A stretch of 64,000 bases of DNA, from NCBI GenBank assembly GCA_001604135.1, contig LVAT01000017.1, positions 1 to 64,000 on the forward strand, read 5' to 3'. This document shows positions 18,315 to 29,310 of the stretch, one piece after another; the stretch's first letter is position 1; every line of letters begins with the position of its first letter. Source of the DNA: Clostridiales bacterium Firm_14. Lineage in GTDB: Bacteria > Bacillota > Clostridia > Saccharofermentanales > Saccharofermentanaceae. The position numbers and the translations under genes were made by a program. The notes below the pieces were generated by a model, which was not told the origin of the DNA, did no database searches, and worked only from the letters and a program-made list of their open reading frames with translations.

Positions 18315-19349
18315 TTAGCCGAGCTCTGCGAAGTACTTGATTGTTCTTACCATCTGAGATGTGTAAGAATTCTCGTTGTCGTACCAAGCAACAACCTGTA
18401 CGAGGGAGTTGCCGTCATCCATCTTGGAAACCATTGTCTGGTTAGCATCGAAGAGGGAACCGAATCTCATACCAACGATGTCAGAAGAAACGAGCTTCTC
18501 TTCTGTGTAGCCGAAAGACTCGTTTGTAGCAGCCTTCATAGCAGCGTTGATGCCGTCAACTGTAACGTCACCCTTAACTACAGCGTGAAGGATTGTTGTA
18601 GAACCTGTGAATGTAGGAACTCTCTGAGCAGCACCGATGAGCTTGCCGTTGAGCTCAGGGATAACAAGGCCGATAGCCTTAGCAGCGCCTGTAGAGTTAG
18701 GTACGATGTTAGCAGCACCAGCTCTTGCTCTCTGGAGGTCACCCTTTCTCTGAGGACCGTCAAGGATCATCTGGTCGCCTGTGTAAGCGTGAACTGTTGT
18801 CATGATACCGCTCTGGATAGCTGCATAGTCATTGAGAGCCTTTGTCATAGGAGCAAGGCAGTTTGTTGTGCAGGAAGCAGCAGAGATGATCTTGTCGTCA
18901 GCTGTGAGTGTTGTGTGGTTAACGTTGTAAACGATTGTAGGGAGATCGTTTCCTGCAGGAGCAGAGATAACAACCTTCTTAGCACCAGCATTGATGTGAG
19001 CCTGTGCCTTTTCCTTAGATGTGTAGAAACCGGAGCACTCGAGAACTACGTCAACACCGAGCTCGCCCCAAGGACAATTGTTTGCATCGGGTTCCTTGTA
19101 GATCTTAAGCAACTTGCCGTCAACTGTGATTGTGTTAGCCTCGTCGTCAGATGTAACTGTGTGCTTATTCTCGCCGAATACACCAGCATATCCGCCCTGA
19201 GCTGTGTCATACTTGAGAAGGTGAGCGAGCATGGAAGGCTTTGTAAGATCGTTGATAGCTACAATCTCATAACCCTCTGCACCGAACATCTGTCTGAAAG
19301 CAAGACGACCGATACGACCGAAACCGTTAATCGCAACTTTTACTGCCAT
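18315..19349 (-). CDS. gap: Glyceraldehyde-3-phosphate dehydrogenase, type I
   Basis: [25 protein letters not shown]. Confidence 0.97.
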   Translation of the reverse strand: MAVKVAINGFGRIGRLAFRQMFGAEGYEIVAINDLTKPSMLAHLLKYDTAQGGYAGVFGENKHTVTSDDEANTITVDGKLLKIYKEPDANNCPWGELGVDVVLECSGFYTSKEKAQAHINAGAKKVVISAPAGNDLPTIVYNVNHTTLTADDKIISAASCTTNCLAPMTKALNDYAAIQSGIMTTVHAYTGDQMILDGPQRKGDLQRARAGAANIVPNSTGAAKAIGLVIPELNGKLIGAAQRVPTFTGSTTILHAVVKGDVTVDGINAAMKAATNESFGYTEEKLVSSDIVGMRFGSLFDANQTMVSKMDDGNSLVQVVAWYDNENSYTSQMVRTIKYFAELG

Positions 19350-19542
19350 ATTGAATTCCTCCTAAATTCCCTTAACCGGGATTATTAAACTTTTATAGTG
19401 CTCTATGGTCTGCACCTTAAGAATTCTACTCCACTGAAAAGGGGTTTTCCACAGAATTTTTGTCATTAGAATGTAAATTTTAATTAAAAAAGGGCATATT
19501 GCCCCCATTTTCCCTCAAACGATTTTTGCTTCACTTATCGCG

Positions 19543-19551
19543 TGATATAAT
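19543..19551 (+). promoter_or_regulatory. Putative extended -10 promoter element
   Basis: TGATATAAT upstream of the 19580 gene. Confidence 0.5.
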
Positions 19552-19579
19552 TTTACAAATATCAAACGGAGTTTAGAAC

Positions 19580-21073
19580 ATGACAGACCCTCAACTTGTC
19601 AAAAACAAGCTGCCCAAATGGCTCAAATACATAATTCTCCTGTTTCCCTTTGTGATCGCTTGTTTTCAGCTTCGCACTCTGGACAATGACTTCTATTTTC
19701 TCTATCCGACGGGCGAATATATCCTCAAAAACGGCTTCCCCCACACGGATTTCCTCTCGATGCATGCTGACATGAAGCTCGTTTTGCAGCAGTGGCTCAG
19801 CACGGTGATCTTCTATCTGACATATTCACGTCTGGGCATTATCGGCCTTTCCGTGCTCCTTTACATCTGCTACGCGCTTATTTGCTTCCTCACATATAAG
19901 ACGATCAGGCTCATAACCAAAAACGAACTCGTCGCGGCAGTGCTTTCCGCGGTTATAGATATCCTTATCTTCAACCCCTTCATTGTCACAAGACCCCAGA
20001 TCTTCACTTATGTGATCCTTCTTCTTGATATCTGGCTGCTCGAAAAGCACTCGCAGACCAAACAATACAAGTACCTTATCGGCATCCCGCTGTTATCTCT
20101 CGCACAGATCAACCTCCACGCTTCGATGTGGCCCATGCTGTTCGTATTCATGCTTCCCTACATTGCCGGCGCGATCCCCGTTAAGATCAAGTCGTTCAAG
20201 CTTGAAGCGGAAGGCAGCCTCATAGGGCTCTTTGCAGCGCTGGCTGCAGGCACTGCCGTAGGTTTCCTTAATCCTTACGGACTTGATAACGTGATCTATC
20301 TGACGTCCTCATACGGACAGAACAAGTTAAGCGAGACAATAGCAGAGATGCGTCCTGCCGACATCAGCACGCATTACGGAAAGATAATGATCGTTCTTGC
20401 AATTCTGCTCGGTGTGATCGGCTTTTTTATCAGGAATAAGAAGTTCTCGGTAAGATTCTTCTGCCTGTTCATGGGAACCCTTCTTCTGGGACTCATGCAC
20501 AGAAAGGGAATTCCTTATTTTGTCATTTTCGGAACCATTGCATTCTCATATGTGCTTAAGGATGTCGAAGTTAAGGTCCCTGCGAAACTTAAGGACAAGA
20601 TAACGGGGCGCACAGAGGCTTTGGCGGCGGTCATACTGATACTCATAACGGTATCGGTAAGTGCATATAACCTTTATAAATCGATTGAAGCCGTTCCCGG
20701 TCAGAGAGCTCATTACGAGCGCCTGGACGATGTCATTGAGATATTGAACAAGAGCGAAGAACCCGTTGTCCTTTATGCCAATTTCAATGACGGCCAGTAT
20801 CTGGAATATAAGGGGTACCACCCTTACATCGACGGCAGAGCGGAACTGTTCTTATGGCAGAACAACGAAGATTATGAATATATAGGCGAATACTACGATC
20901 TCAGATCCGCACACATGTACTACCGTGATTTCACGGACAGATATCAGTTCAATTACCTGATCTTAGGCGAGAACAGCGACAGATATCTTCTGGAGTCGCT
21001 CTCACATGACGATGATTTCGAACTGGCTTACGAAGAAGGCGGAGTGCTCCTTTTTGTGAGAAAACAGCCCTGA
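19580..21073 (+). CDS. Multi-pass membrane protein (GT-C glycosyltransferase-like)
   Basis: ~12 hydrophobic segments, C-terminal soluble region YANFNDGQYLEYKGYHPYIDGRAELF. Confidence 0.65.
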   Translation: MTDPQLVKNKLPKWLKYIILLFPFVIACFQLRTLDNDFYFLYPTGEYILKNGFPHTDFLSMHADMKLVLQQWLSTVIFYLTYSRLGIIGLSVLLYICYALICFLTYKTIRLITKNELVAAVLSAVIDILIFNPFIVTRPQIFTYVILLLDIWLLEKHSQTKQYKYLIGIPLLSLAQINLHASMWPMLFVFMLPYIAGAIPVKIKSFKLEAEGSLIGLFAALAAGTAVGFLNPYGLDNVIYLTSSYGQNKLSETIAEMRPADISTHYGKIMIVLAILLGVIGFFIRNKKFSVRFFCLFMGTLLLGLMHRKGIPYFVIFGTIAFSYVLKDVEVKVPAKLKDKITGRTEALAAVILILITVSVSAYNLYKSIEAVPGQRAHYERLDDVIEILNKSEEPVVLYANFNDGQYLEYKGYHPYIDGRAELFLWQNNEDYEYIGEYYDLRSAHMYYRDFTDRYQFNYLILGENSDRYLLESLSHDDDFELAYEEGGVLLFVRKQP

Positions 21074-21769
21074 TCAGTTAACGCTGCCGACGAGTCTTAT
21101 CTTGGGCCTGTCAGGTCTCTGTTCGAATGCAAAAGCACATATCAGGGCCATCAGCGCGCCTGCAAGATCGAAATGAGAGACAAGCGCGCAGCCGCCACCG
21201 ATGTCATTTACATACTTATCGCCAAGACGCACCTTCGGATATCCCATGGAAAACCCTACGTCGATAAAAGGGATCTTCGCATGCATGACTTCCCTGACAT
21301 TCTTGTTCTCAACAAAAAAAGTACGCTTATCCGTAACTACGATCCCGGTCTTGCCGTGGATCAGAATGCCGTCATCGTAATAAAGGACGATGCGCTCTTC
21401 AGGAAGGAGTTTACGTGAAAGCCTTCCGGCAATGCCCTTGAGCTTCTCTTCGCGGACCCCGTATGCGGAGACATCATCAAAGTCCATGAGATACTCACGC
21501 ATATAAGCTTCTATCCTTGAGGATGTCTCATAATCGTTTAATGTCCTGATAAATGACTTAACGACTTCATTGCAGGCATTGTTCTTGCGGATACTCTCGA
21601 TGTCCCAATCGTAAATAAACCAGTCCGGGTTTACGGGCTGATCTCCTATCTCGTTCTTGGTGATCTCATCAAGCGGGAATTCGCTTCCGCAATAAGAACA
21701 AACGAGTCTTTTCCTGTTTTTTGCAAGCGCAAGCTTTCCCGAGCAGTTGGGACATTTATTGAGTTCCAT
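21074..21769 (-). CDS. Zinc-ribbon domain protein of unknown function
   Basis: N-term CPNCSGKLALAKNRKRLVCSYCG. Confidence 0.7.
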   Translation of the reverse strand: MELNKCPNCSGKLALAKNRKRLVCSYCGSEFPLDEITKNEIGDQPVNPDWFIYDWDIESIRKNNACNEVVKSFIRTLNDYETSSRIEAYMREYLMDFDDVSAYGVREEKLKGIAGRLSRKLLPEERIVLYYDDGILIHGKTGIVVTDKRTFFVENKNVREVMHAKIPFIDVGFSMGYPKVRLGDKYVNDIGGGCALVSHFDLAGALMALICAFAFEQRPDRPKIRLVGSVN

Positions 21770-21786
21770 ATTTACCGTTCCTGAAA

Positions 21787-22434
21787 TTAAAGATTTGCTA
21801 CGACTCTCTTGATCGTGATCCCCTGATCGGCGAATTTCTGCTCGAATTCCGTGCGGATATTCTCCTCATTCCATTCGCTGTTATGAAGGTCTCTTGTAAC
21901 ATCGGTAAGCGTAAAGCCCATGGCTTCAAGCTCACCTAATGAGAAATCGAAAAGGTCGTCATTATCGGTCTTGAATTCGATGGCTCCGCCGTCTCTCATC
22001 ATGACCTTGTATTTTGCGAGGAAGTCTCTGTAAGTAAGACGTCTCTTGGGCTTGTTCTGTCTTGTCCAGGGATCGGAGAAATTCAGGAATATCCTGTTTA
22101 CTTCATTCTCAGCGAAATAATTCTCGATGATGCCTGCATCGCCTCTGATAAAGAAGAGATTGGGGATCTCAAGTTCATGTGCCTTCTCGATGGCAGCCAG
22201 AGTTACGGATGCATCCCTCTCCATTGCGATGTAGAGGACTTCCGGATGTCTTAATGCCATCTCGGTGCAGAATTTGCCCTTGCCGCAGCCGATCTCAAGC
22301 CAGACGGGAACATCTTCAGCAAAGCCGCATGCTTCTCTCCACCTTCCGCGGTTTAACATGGGCGCATCAAACCAGCGCTCATGACATTTTTCCATGCGCG
22401 CAGGAATATTGCGCTTGGTTCTCATTCTAGCCAT
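21787..22434 (-). CDS. trmB: tRNA (guanine-N7-)-methyltransferase
   Basis: EIGCGKGKFCTEMA, FLNFSDPWTRQNKPKRRL. Confidence 0.93.
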   Translation of the reverse strand: MARMRTKRNIPARMEKCHERWFDAPMLNRGRWREACGFAEDVPVWLEIGCGKGKFCTEMALRHPEVLYIAMERDASVTLAAIEKAHELEIPNLFFIRGDAGIIENYFAENEVNRIFLNFSDPWTRQNKPKRRLTYRDFLAKYKVMMRDGGAIEFKTDNDDLFDFSLGELEAMGFTLTDVTRDLHNSEWNEENIRTEFEQKFADQGITIKRVVANL

Positions 22435-22438
22435 AGGA

Positions 22439-22780
22439 TCAGATAAGCTTCTCCGTAAGTTCTGCGCCGGCGATAACGTGGAAATGAACGTGCATAACGG
22501 TCTGTCCTGCACCTTCGCCGCAGTTATTGATCGTTCTGTAAGCGCCGCTTACGCCCTTGATCTTTGCCACCTCAGCGATAGCCTTGGTGATCTCTGCTGA
22601 ATAGAGAGCTCCCTCAGGATCTGATGCCAGCTCGTTCATGTCTGCGAAATGCTTTTTCGGAACAACAAGAACGTGCACAGGTGCAACGGGGTTTATATCA
22701 TTGAAGCAAAGAACGTAATCGTTCTCATATACTTTGTTTGACGGGATCTTTCCGGCAACTATATCACAAAAAATGCACAT
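22439..22780 (-). CDS. HIT family protein
   Basis: GQTVMHVHFHVI triad. Confidence 0.95.
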   Translation of the reverse strand: MCIFCDIVAGKIPSNKVYENDYVLCFNDINPVAPVHVLVVPKKHFADMNELASDPEGALYSAEITKAIAEVAKIKGVSGAYRTINNCGEGAGQTVMHVHFHVIAGAELTEKLI

Positions 22781-22792
22781 GGTCTTTCTCCT

Positions 22793-25477
22793 TTATGCGT
22801 TAACCTGCGAAGCCAATACTTCCTCTGCCTTAGCGAGTGCGTCAGCGAGCTTGGATACATCCTTACCGCCTGCCTGAGCCATGTCGGGACGTCCGCCGCC
22901 GCCACCGCCTGCGACCTTTGCAGCTTCCTTGATGATGTTGCCGCAGTGAACGCCCTTCTCGTTAGCTGACTTTGTAGCCATAGCCGTGAAAAGGAGCTTG
23001 TCACCACCGTTTGCAGCAAGGAATACTACGCCGCATTCGAGCTTGTCACGGATCTTGTCAGCCGTATCTCTTAATGCTGCAGCGTCTGCCGCATCGCAGG
23101 AAGCGATAACAGCCTTAACGCCGCCGATATCCTTAGCGGATGAGACTGCACTGTCAGCAAATGAACCTGCCTTAGCCTTCTCGATCTCAGCGATCTCCTT
23201 CTCGAGAGTCTTAACCTCTGCGTGGAGAGCTTCGATCCTCTCAACGATCTTATCCTTGGGAGTCTTAAGAGCAGCTGCCGCATCGCTGATGAGGCTTCTG
23301 TCCTCCTTGCTCATCTCATAGCACTTAACACCGGTAACAGCTTCGATTCTTCTGATGCCTGCAGCGATACCGGACTCTGAAACGATCCTGAACTGTCCGA
23401 TCTGAGCGCTGTTTGAAAGGTGCGTACCACCACAGAACTCGAGATCGAAAGGATCTGAGAAGTCACCTACTGCAACGACTCTTACGACTTCACCGTACTT
23501 CTCGCCGAAGATAGCCGTAGCGCCGAGCTTCTTGGCTTCCTCAATACCGAGGACCTTTGTCTCAACAGGAAGTGCCTGGAGAACAACGTCGTTTACCATC
23601 TCTTCAACCTTGGAGATCTCCTCGGCAGTCATTGCCTGGAAGTGGTTGAAGTCGAATCTTAATCTGTCGCTGCCGACATAAGAACCTGCCTGCTCAACCT
23701 GAGGTCCCAATACCTTCTGGAGTGCAGATAACAGGATATGTGTAGCTGTATGGTTTCTTGCAATTGAAAGTCTAGTCTTCTTATCGACTTCGATGCTTAC
23801 TGTAGAACCGCTTGTAAGCGTACCCTTAACAACTTTGAGTGTATGGAGGTACTTGCCTGCAGCATCCTTATCGACAGAGATAACGTCTGCTTCAAAATCT
23901 GATGTATAGATCTTACCTTCATCGTGGATCTGACCGCCCATCGTAGCGTAGAGAACCGTCTTGTCGCAGATGGCGATGATGTCGTCGCCTTCGCCTGCGC
24001 TCTCAACAGTCTGGAGATTGCCGTTCTCGTCAGCCTTAAGGATGTAGATGACCTTAGCATCACACTTAAGGTTATCGTAGCCATCGTATTCTGTAGCATT
24101 GGAATCTTTGGACACTTCCTCAGGCACTGCGCTAACGCTGAGAGCGAGGTCGTCCTTGGACTTGGTTGCTGCTCTTGCGGTTTCCTTCTGCTTTTCCATA
24201 GCAGCCTTGAAGCCTTCCTCGTCAACCTTGAGGCCTTCTTCGGAAGCCATCTCGACAGTAAGCTCTATAGGGAATCCGAATGTATCGTAGAGATAGAAAG
24301 CGGAATCACCGTCGATCTCGCCTGAAGCGGACTTCTCGGCAAGGATCTTCTTGAATTCCTTGATGCCGTTCTCGAGAGTGCTCTCGAATCTTGCAATCTC
24401 CTTGTCGAGTTCGTTAAGGATGAACTCTCTGTTCTTTGCAAGAAGCGGATAACTGTCATCGTAAACGCTGTCGATATAGATCTTGGCAAGGCCAAGGATC
24501 TGCTCTGTTGACATGCCGAGTGTTCTTGCGTGTCTTACGGCACGTCTGATAAGTCTTCTGAGAACGTATCCTGCGCCTGCATTTGAAGGAACGAGCTTTG
24601 CAGCGTCGCCAATGAGCATAACGCTTGTACGGATATGGTCTGCGAGGACTCTCATAGATCTTGTGAGCTTCTCGTCTGAATCGTACTTAACGCCTGAAGC
24701 GTTCTCAATAAAAGCAATAGCGTCCGTAAAGAGGTCTGTCTTGTAAACGTCCTTTGTTCCGTTAAGGAAAGCAAGGATTCTCTCAAGACCCCAGCCTGTA
24801 TCAACGTTCTTCTGCTTTAAGGGTGTGAGGTGACCGTCCTGGTGCTTCTCATACTGCATGAAAACGTCGTTGCCGATCTCAGTGTACTTGCCGCAGGAGC
24901 ATCCGGGGCCGCAGTTAGGGCCGCAGTCAGGAACGTCAGCGATATAGAACATCTCGCTGTCAGGACCGCAGGGACCGTACTCTAATCCCCACCAGTTGTC
25001 GTCTGCACCAAGATAGTAGATGTTCTCGGGCTTGAATCCGGAAGCGATCCTGAACTGAGCGCCTTCCTCATCTCTCGGAGCATTCTCATCGCCTGCAAAT
25101 ACTGTTGCTGCAAGGTGATCCCTGTCGAAACCGAAAACACCGGTAAGGAGTTCGTAACTCCACTTGCATCTGTCTTCCTTGAAGTAGTCACCAAGGCTCC
25201 AGCTGCCCATCATCTCGAAGAATGTAACGTGGCTTCTGTCACCTACTGAATCGATATCATTTGTACGAACGCAGCCCTGAACATTGCAAAGTCTTGTTCC
25301 CAAAGGGTGCTTTTCGCCGAGAAGATAAGGCATCAAAGGCTGCATGCCGGCAACATTGAATAAAACGCCTGTTGAACCGTCAGATACTAATGATACGGCA
25401 CCTACATCTACATGACCTCTCTCTATGTAGAATTCCTTCCAGGTCTTTCTGAGCTCTTTTGAAGTAAATTGTCTCAT
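22793..25477 (-). CDS. alaS: Alanyl-tRNA synthetase
   Basis: FNVAGMQPLMPYLLGEKHP, HTATHILLSAL, CGGTHLSN. Confidence 0.97.
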   Translation of the reverse strand: MRQFTSKELRKTWKEFYIERGHVDVGAVSLVSDGSTGVLFNVAGMQPLMPYLLGEKHPLGTRLCNVQGCVRTNDIDSVGDRSHVTFFEMMGSWSLGDYFKEDRCKWSYELLTGVFGFDRDHLAATVFAGDENAPRDEEGAQFRIASGFKPENIYYLGADDNWWGLEYGPCGPDSEMFYIADVPDCGPNCGPGCSCGKYTEIGNDVFMQYEKHQDGHLTPLKQKNVDTGWGLERILAFLNGTKDVYKTDLFTDAIAFIENASGVKYDSDEKLTRSMRVLADHIRTSVMLIGDAAKLVPSNAGAGYVLRRLIRRAVRHARTLGMSTEQILGLAKIYIDSVYDDSYPLLAKNREFILNELDKEIARFESTLENGIKEFKKILAEKSASGEIDGDSAFYLYDTFGFPIELTVEMASEEGLKVDEEGFKAAMEKQKETARAATKSKDDLALSVSAVPEEVSKDSNATEYDGYDNLKCDAKVIYILKADENGNLQTVESAGEGDDIIAICDKTVLYATMGGQIHDEGKIYTSDFEADVISVDKDAAGKYLHTLKVVKGTLTSGSTVSIEVDKKTRLSIARNHTATHILLSALQKVLGPQVEQAGSYVGSDRLRFDFNHFQAMTAEEISKVEEMVNDVVLQALPVETKVLGIEEAKKLGATAIFGEKYGEVVRVVAVGDFSDPFDLEFCGGTHLSNSAQIGQFRIVSESGIAAGIRRIEAVTGVKCYEMSKEDRSLISDAAAALKTPKDKIVERIEALHAEVKTLEKEIAEIEKAKAGSFADSAVSSAKDIGGVKAVIASCDAADAAALRDTADKIRDKLECGVVFLAANGGDKLLFTAMATKSANEKGVHCGNIIKEAAKVAGGGGGGRPDMAQAGGKDVSKLADALAKAEEVLASQVNA

Positions 25478-25554
25478 CGGTGCTACTACTCCTTAATAAT
25501 AATAAAACTGAGAAATTATAAATCGTTTGATTTCGCTTTGCAATCAGGATTAGA

Positions 25555-26649
25555 TCAGAGCTTTTCAAGTTTTGCCGACCTGGCCGCCTTCTTAATGTAT
25601 TCGGCATAAGCTTTGCACACTTCCTCATTGTCGATCTCGATGTTAACGCCTTCGAATGTCGAGAGTTCGAAAAGATCCGTATAGAGCGTCGGAGCCAGGC
25701 CCGTCGTCACGCTGATCTTCAAAATACCCTTATCGAGCTTGGTGTCATCAGCGATCCTTACCTTGTCGCTTACCTTGGAGCTGAACGCGCCGTATGCCTT
25801 CAGCACATCTTTGCGTGTAAGGCCGTTTATCGTGATCCCAAGCTGGATCATCCTGCTGCTCGAAAAGGCTGACAGCGAGTTGTTGATGAAGTCCTTAAGC
25901 TCCTGATTCCTCATCCTGTCGTTCTTGTAATCGACATAAAGGCGCTTGTCTTCAAGGACCGAGATGGAAGCTATGCGGTCTACCCTGTAACGCCTCAAGG
26001 CCTTTGAGAGAGCGTGATCTCTCTCGAGATCCTTAGCTTCTTCGTTATCGATCGCAATAAGGTAATAGCAGTTGTTTTCCCAGTCCAGGGCCATCGGCGA
26101 GACTACCTTGTCGGTCTTTTCCGTAAGGCTCTTTCCGAGCATATAACCGTAAGAGATCTTAAGCGCGCTGCTCATCTCTATTCCGCTTCTTATGTTGTTT
26201 AAGAGGAGGATGCTCTTCCTGTCCATCTTCTCGTAGTGCGGGTAGAGCGCCCTGTTCTGATATCCTTCGGGGAAGTATGTCGGGAACATCTTGATGATCT
26301 TCTCGCAGAGATCAGAATCGACGAATGTCGTCGTGCTGATCGCATCGACAATGAGTCTTGCCTCATCGATCAGTATCTCGTCTTTGAGCTCATTTCGCTT
26401 ATATTTCTTGCCTTCGGAGAAGATCCATTCGCTGTCCTTCGTCTGGCCTGATTTCTGCACATATTCGTTGATCTTGCTGATGTCGGCATAGATGGATTTG
26501 CGCTCGAAAGTGGTGCCCGTAACCTCTTCGAGATACGAGATCAGTTCGCTTACGGATACCGCCTCTTTACCGCCTTCGGCACTGACCTGGTTCTTGAAAT
26601 AATCGTAAATGAACAAGATCTTGAGTTTTGATAATTCACTGTTAGCCAT
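25555..26649 (-). CDS. WYL domain-containing transcriptional regulator
   Basis: N-term wHTH, VVSPMALDWENNCYYLIAID...YRVDRIASI. Confidence 0.85.
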   Translation of the reverse strand: MANSELSKLKILFIYDYFKNQVSAEGGKEAVSVSELISYLEEVTGTTFERKSIYADISKINEYVQKSGQTKDSEWIFSEGKKYKRNELKDEILIDEARLIVDAISTTTFVDSDLCEKIIKMFPTYFPEGYQNRALYPHYEKMDRKSILLLNNIRSGIEMSSALKISYGYMLGKSLTEKTDKVVSPMALDWENNCYYLIAIDNEEAKDLERDHALSKALRRYRVDRIASISVLEDKRLYVDYKNDRMRNQELKDFINNSLSAFSSSRMIQLGITINGLTRKDVLKAYGAFSSKVSDKVRIADDTKLDKGILKISVTTGLAPTLYTDLFELSTFEGVNIEIDNEEVCKAYAEYIKKAARSAKLEKL

Positions 26650-26896
26650 AAGTCCACCTCCGAAGGTAATTTTCGATGCAATAATAGTACCATTATATGT
26701 ACTTATAGTTAAGCGCGATCACGGGCAGCGGCAAGCTCCACAATCAAGGTTACGTTTGTTCGAAAAACCTCATACTCATTGGCAATCGTTCAGCCGGCCT
26801 TCAGAAACCCTTAAAAAACACTCATTTTATCCCCAAAACAGCCCCTGACCGTGATAGAATGGTAAGCACTTTTATAATTTAGAGGGTGTATTTAAA

Positions 26897-28159
26897 GTGA
26901 GAACTGTTAAAGATCTCGGCTTTGCGGTGCCGGACATTCTTATTCCGCAAAAAGGAACAGACTTCAAAAAATGGGCAGTAATTGCCTGCGACCAATACAC
27001 ATCAGAGCCCGAATACTGGGCAAGCTGTGAAAACGAAGTAGGAGACGCTCCTTCCACATTAAATCTCGTTCTTCCCGAAGTTTATCTCGGAACGGAAAAA
27101 GAGACAGAGAAGCTCGGCTCCATTGCAAAAACAGCAAGAAAATACTTAGACGAAGGCATTCTTACAAGCCTGGGAACAGGTTTCATCTTAGTTGACAGAG
27201 CTACAGAACTCCACCCTTCGAGAAAGGGCCTCATGGCTGCAATCGACCTCGAGGGCTACAGCTTCGAACCCGGCAACAAGAACATATGCAGAGCAACTGA
27301 GGGAACTGTCCTCTCAAGGATCCCGCCCAGAGTAAGGATCAGGGCAAATTCGCCTCTCGAGCTCCCTCACATCATGATCCTCATCGATGACCCCAAGGGC
27401 TTAACGATCGAGAAGGCTTTTGACATGGCAGCAGAAGAGGGCTTAGAGCCTTTGTACGATACAGATCTCATGTTAGGTTCAGGCCACATCAGGGGCACAT
27501 TCATCCCTGACGGCACACCTGTCGCAGAATCAATAATCTCAGGGCTCTCGGCGCTTAAGGCAGCTAACTCTGACGGGCTCTTATTCCTGGTAGGCGACGG
27601 CAACCATTCACTGGCTTCCGCAAAGGCTCACTGGGAGAACATCAGAGAGAACTTATCTGACGAAGAGAAGCTTAACCACCCTGCCAGATATGCACTTGCA
27701 GAGATCGTAAACATTCACGACAAGGGACTTGATTTCGAGCCCATCCACCGTGTTATCTTCAATATTTCAGGCGAGGAATTCATCGCCAAGGCAACAGAAT
27801 ATTTCAAGGACAACGGCATCGAGATCAACGGTTCTGACGACGGCAAACAGACATTCGTTGTCGTAACGGAAGGCGCGGAAGACGTTAAGGTCTCTCTTGC
27901 CAACCCGCCCCACACACTCGCTGTAGGTTCAGTTCAGATGATGATTGACGCTCTGGGCCTTGAATGTGATTACATCCACGGCGAAGACTCCGTAAGAAAG
28001 CTTGCTACTGCAGGCAATACGGGCGTCCTCGTTCCCGCAATAAGCAAAGATACCTTCTTCGGCACGGTCGAGAAGGAAGGCGTATTCCCCAGAAAGACAT
28101 TCTCAATGGGCGAAGCATTCGAAAAGAGATTCTATCTTGAGGCAAAGAAGATCGAATAA
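26897..28159 (+). CDS. DUF1015 family protein
   Basis: DILIPQKGTDFKKWAVIACDQYTSEPEYW, LFLVGDGNHSLASAKAHWE; GTG start. Confidence 0.85.
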   Translation: MRTVKDLGFAVPDILIPQKGTDFKKWAVIACDQYTSEPEYWASCENEVGDAPSTLNLVLPEVYLGTEKETEKLGSIAKTARKYLDEGILTSLGTGFILVDRATELHPSRKGLMAAIDLEGYSFEPGNKNICRATEGTVLSRIPPRVRIRANSPLELPHIMILIDDPKGLTIEKAFDMAAEEGLEPLYDTDLMLGSGHIRGTFIPDGTPVAESIISGLSALKAANSDGLLFLVGDGNHSLASAKAHWENIRENLSDEEKLNHPARYALAEIVNIHDKGLDFEPIHRVIFNISGEEFIAKATEYFKDNGIEINGSDDGKQTFVVVTEGAEDVKVSLANPPHTLAVGSVQMMIDALGLECDYIHGEDSVRKLATAGNTGVLVPAISKDTFFGTVEKEGVFPRKTFSMGEAFEKRFYLEAKKIE

Positions 28160-29310
28160 TGGATCCTGAGAACGAATCGTTAAATGAGAAGAAAACAGTC
28201 TGCATCATAGGATCCGGTCTCTCGGGTCTTACATGCGGCATGAAGCTTGCAAAGGCAGGCTTCAATGTTACTGTCGTTGAGGAGCTTGCTTCTCCCGGCG
28301 GTCTTCTTGCTTATACCAGGATCGGAAGAGAATATTTAGAGCTCCTTCCCCACCATTTGAGAAAGAGCGATAAGGCTTTGCTCGCGCTCTCGAAAGAGAT
28401 GGGCGTTGACGATAAGATCTCCTGGTTCGATTCGGCATGGTCAGGCAAAGCATCACATCGCAAGGTCGGTTACTACGAAGGCGGTTTTGCATGCCTCATC
28501 TCAAGCCTCATGCAGGCCATCACGGATCACGGCGGACACATCTGCTATTCAACGACAGTTGCCGAGATCGCGAGACTCGGAAACGGAATGTACCGCACCA
28601 GCTGCATCCTCTCGAACTCCACGAGAGTCGTTATCGACAGCGCTTATGTCATTTTTACCGGTTCCTGCAGAACATTCGTAAATGTAAGCCACGGTCTTCC
28701 CATCCCCATGGATGACAGAGACATCCTAATGAACGTCACCTACAGTGCGAAGATCACTGCCATGATGGTCATGAAGCACGAGATATCGCAGATGTTCTAT
28801 CAGGTTCCGCCTAAGGATTCGGGACTCCCGTTCAAGTCGATAATCAACCACACGAGTGCATTCGGCGAGCGTAATTACGGCGGAGCTGTCGTTTATCTCG
28901 TAGGCTCCTGCTCGATCACTGACGCGCTCTGGATCGACTCTGACGCAGAGATCATGCTCAAGTATTTTGCAGGACTGCGTAAGCTCTATCCTTCGCTCCG
29001 CAAATCCGATGTAAAATCATGGCGTCTCACCAAGACCAGATATGCGATCACGACTCAGTACCCTGAGATCGATCTTACAAATCCCTGCGAGAATCTCTAT
29101 GTATGCTCAACGGGACTTACCAAGTTTGCTACCAACGATACGCCCGAGAACCATATGGACTCGGTCGTAGGTCTTGCCGGGAAGATCAGTGCCGAGATCA
29201 TCAGATCTTATGAGGAATCACTTGTAAGGAATACTGAAGGTGCTCCCGTAACTGAGCTTAATACCCAGGAAATAATCACAAAAGATTCTTTTGAAGGAGT
29301 TCTGTCATGA
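28159..29310 (+). CDS. NAD(P)/FAD-dependent oxidoreductase (amine oxidase/UGM-like)
   Basis: VCIIGSGLSGLTCGMKLAKAGFNVTVVEE. Confidence 0.85.
   Translation: MDPENESLNEKKTVCIIGSGLSGLTCGMKLAKAGFNVTVVEELASPGGLLAYTRIGREYLELLPHHLRKSDKALLALSKEMGVDDKISWFDSAWSGKASHRKVGYYEGGFACLISSLMQAITDHGGHICYSTTVAEIARLGNGMYRTSCILSNSTRVVIDSAYVIFTGSCRTFVNVSHGLPIPMDDRDILMNVTYSAKITAMMVMKHEISQMFYQVPPKDSGLPFKSIINHTSAFGERNYGGAVVYLVGSCSITDALWIDSDAEIMLKYFAGLRKLYPSLRKSDVKSWRLTKTRYAITTQYPEIDLTNPCENLYVCSTGLTKFATNDTPENHMDSVVGLAGKISAEIIRSYEESLVRNTEGAPVTELNTQEIITKDSFEGVLS

Noticed and set aside
18585-19388. 267-aa plus-strand ORF opposite gap
   Set aside because: Fully antisense to a certain gene; Cys/Ser-rich with no domain.
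25478-25554. T-box leader upstream of alaS
   Set aside because: Only ~77 bp before the next gene; no T-box motif or antiterminator seen.
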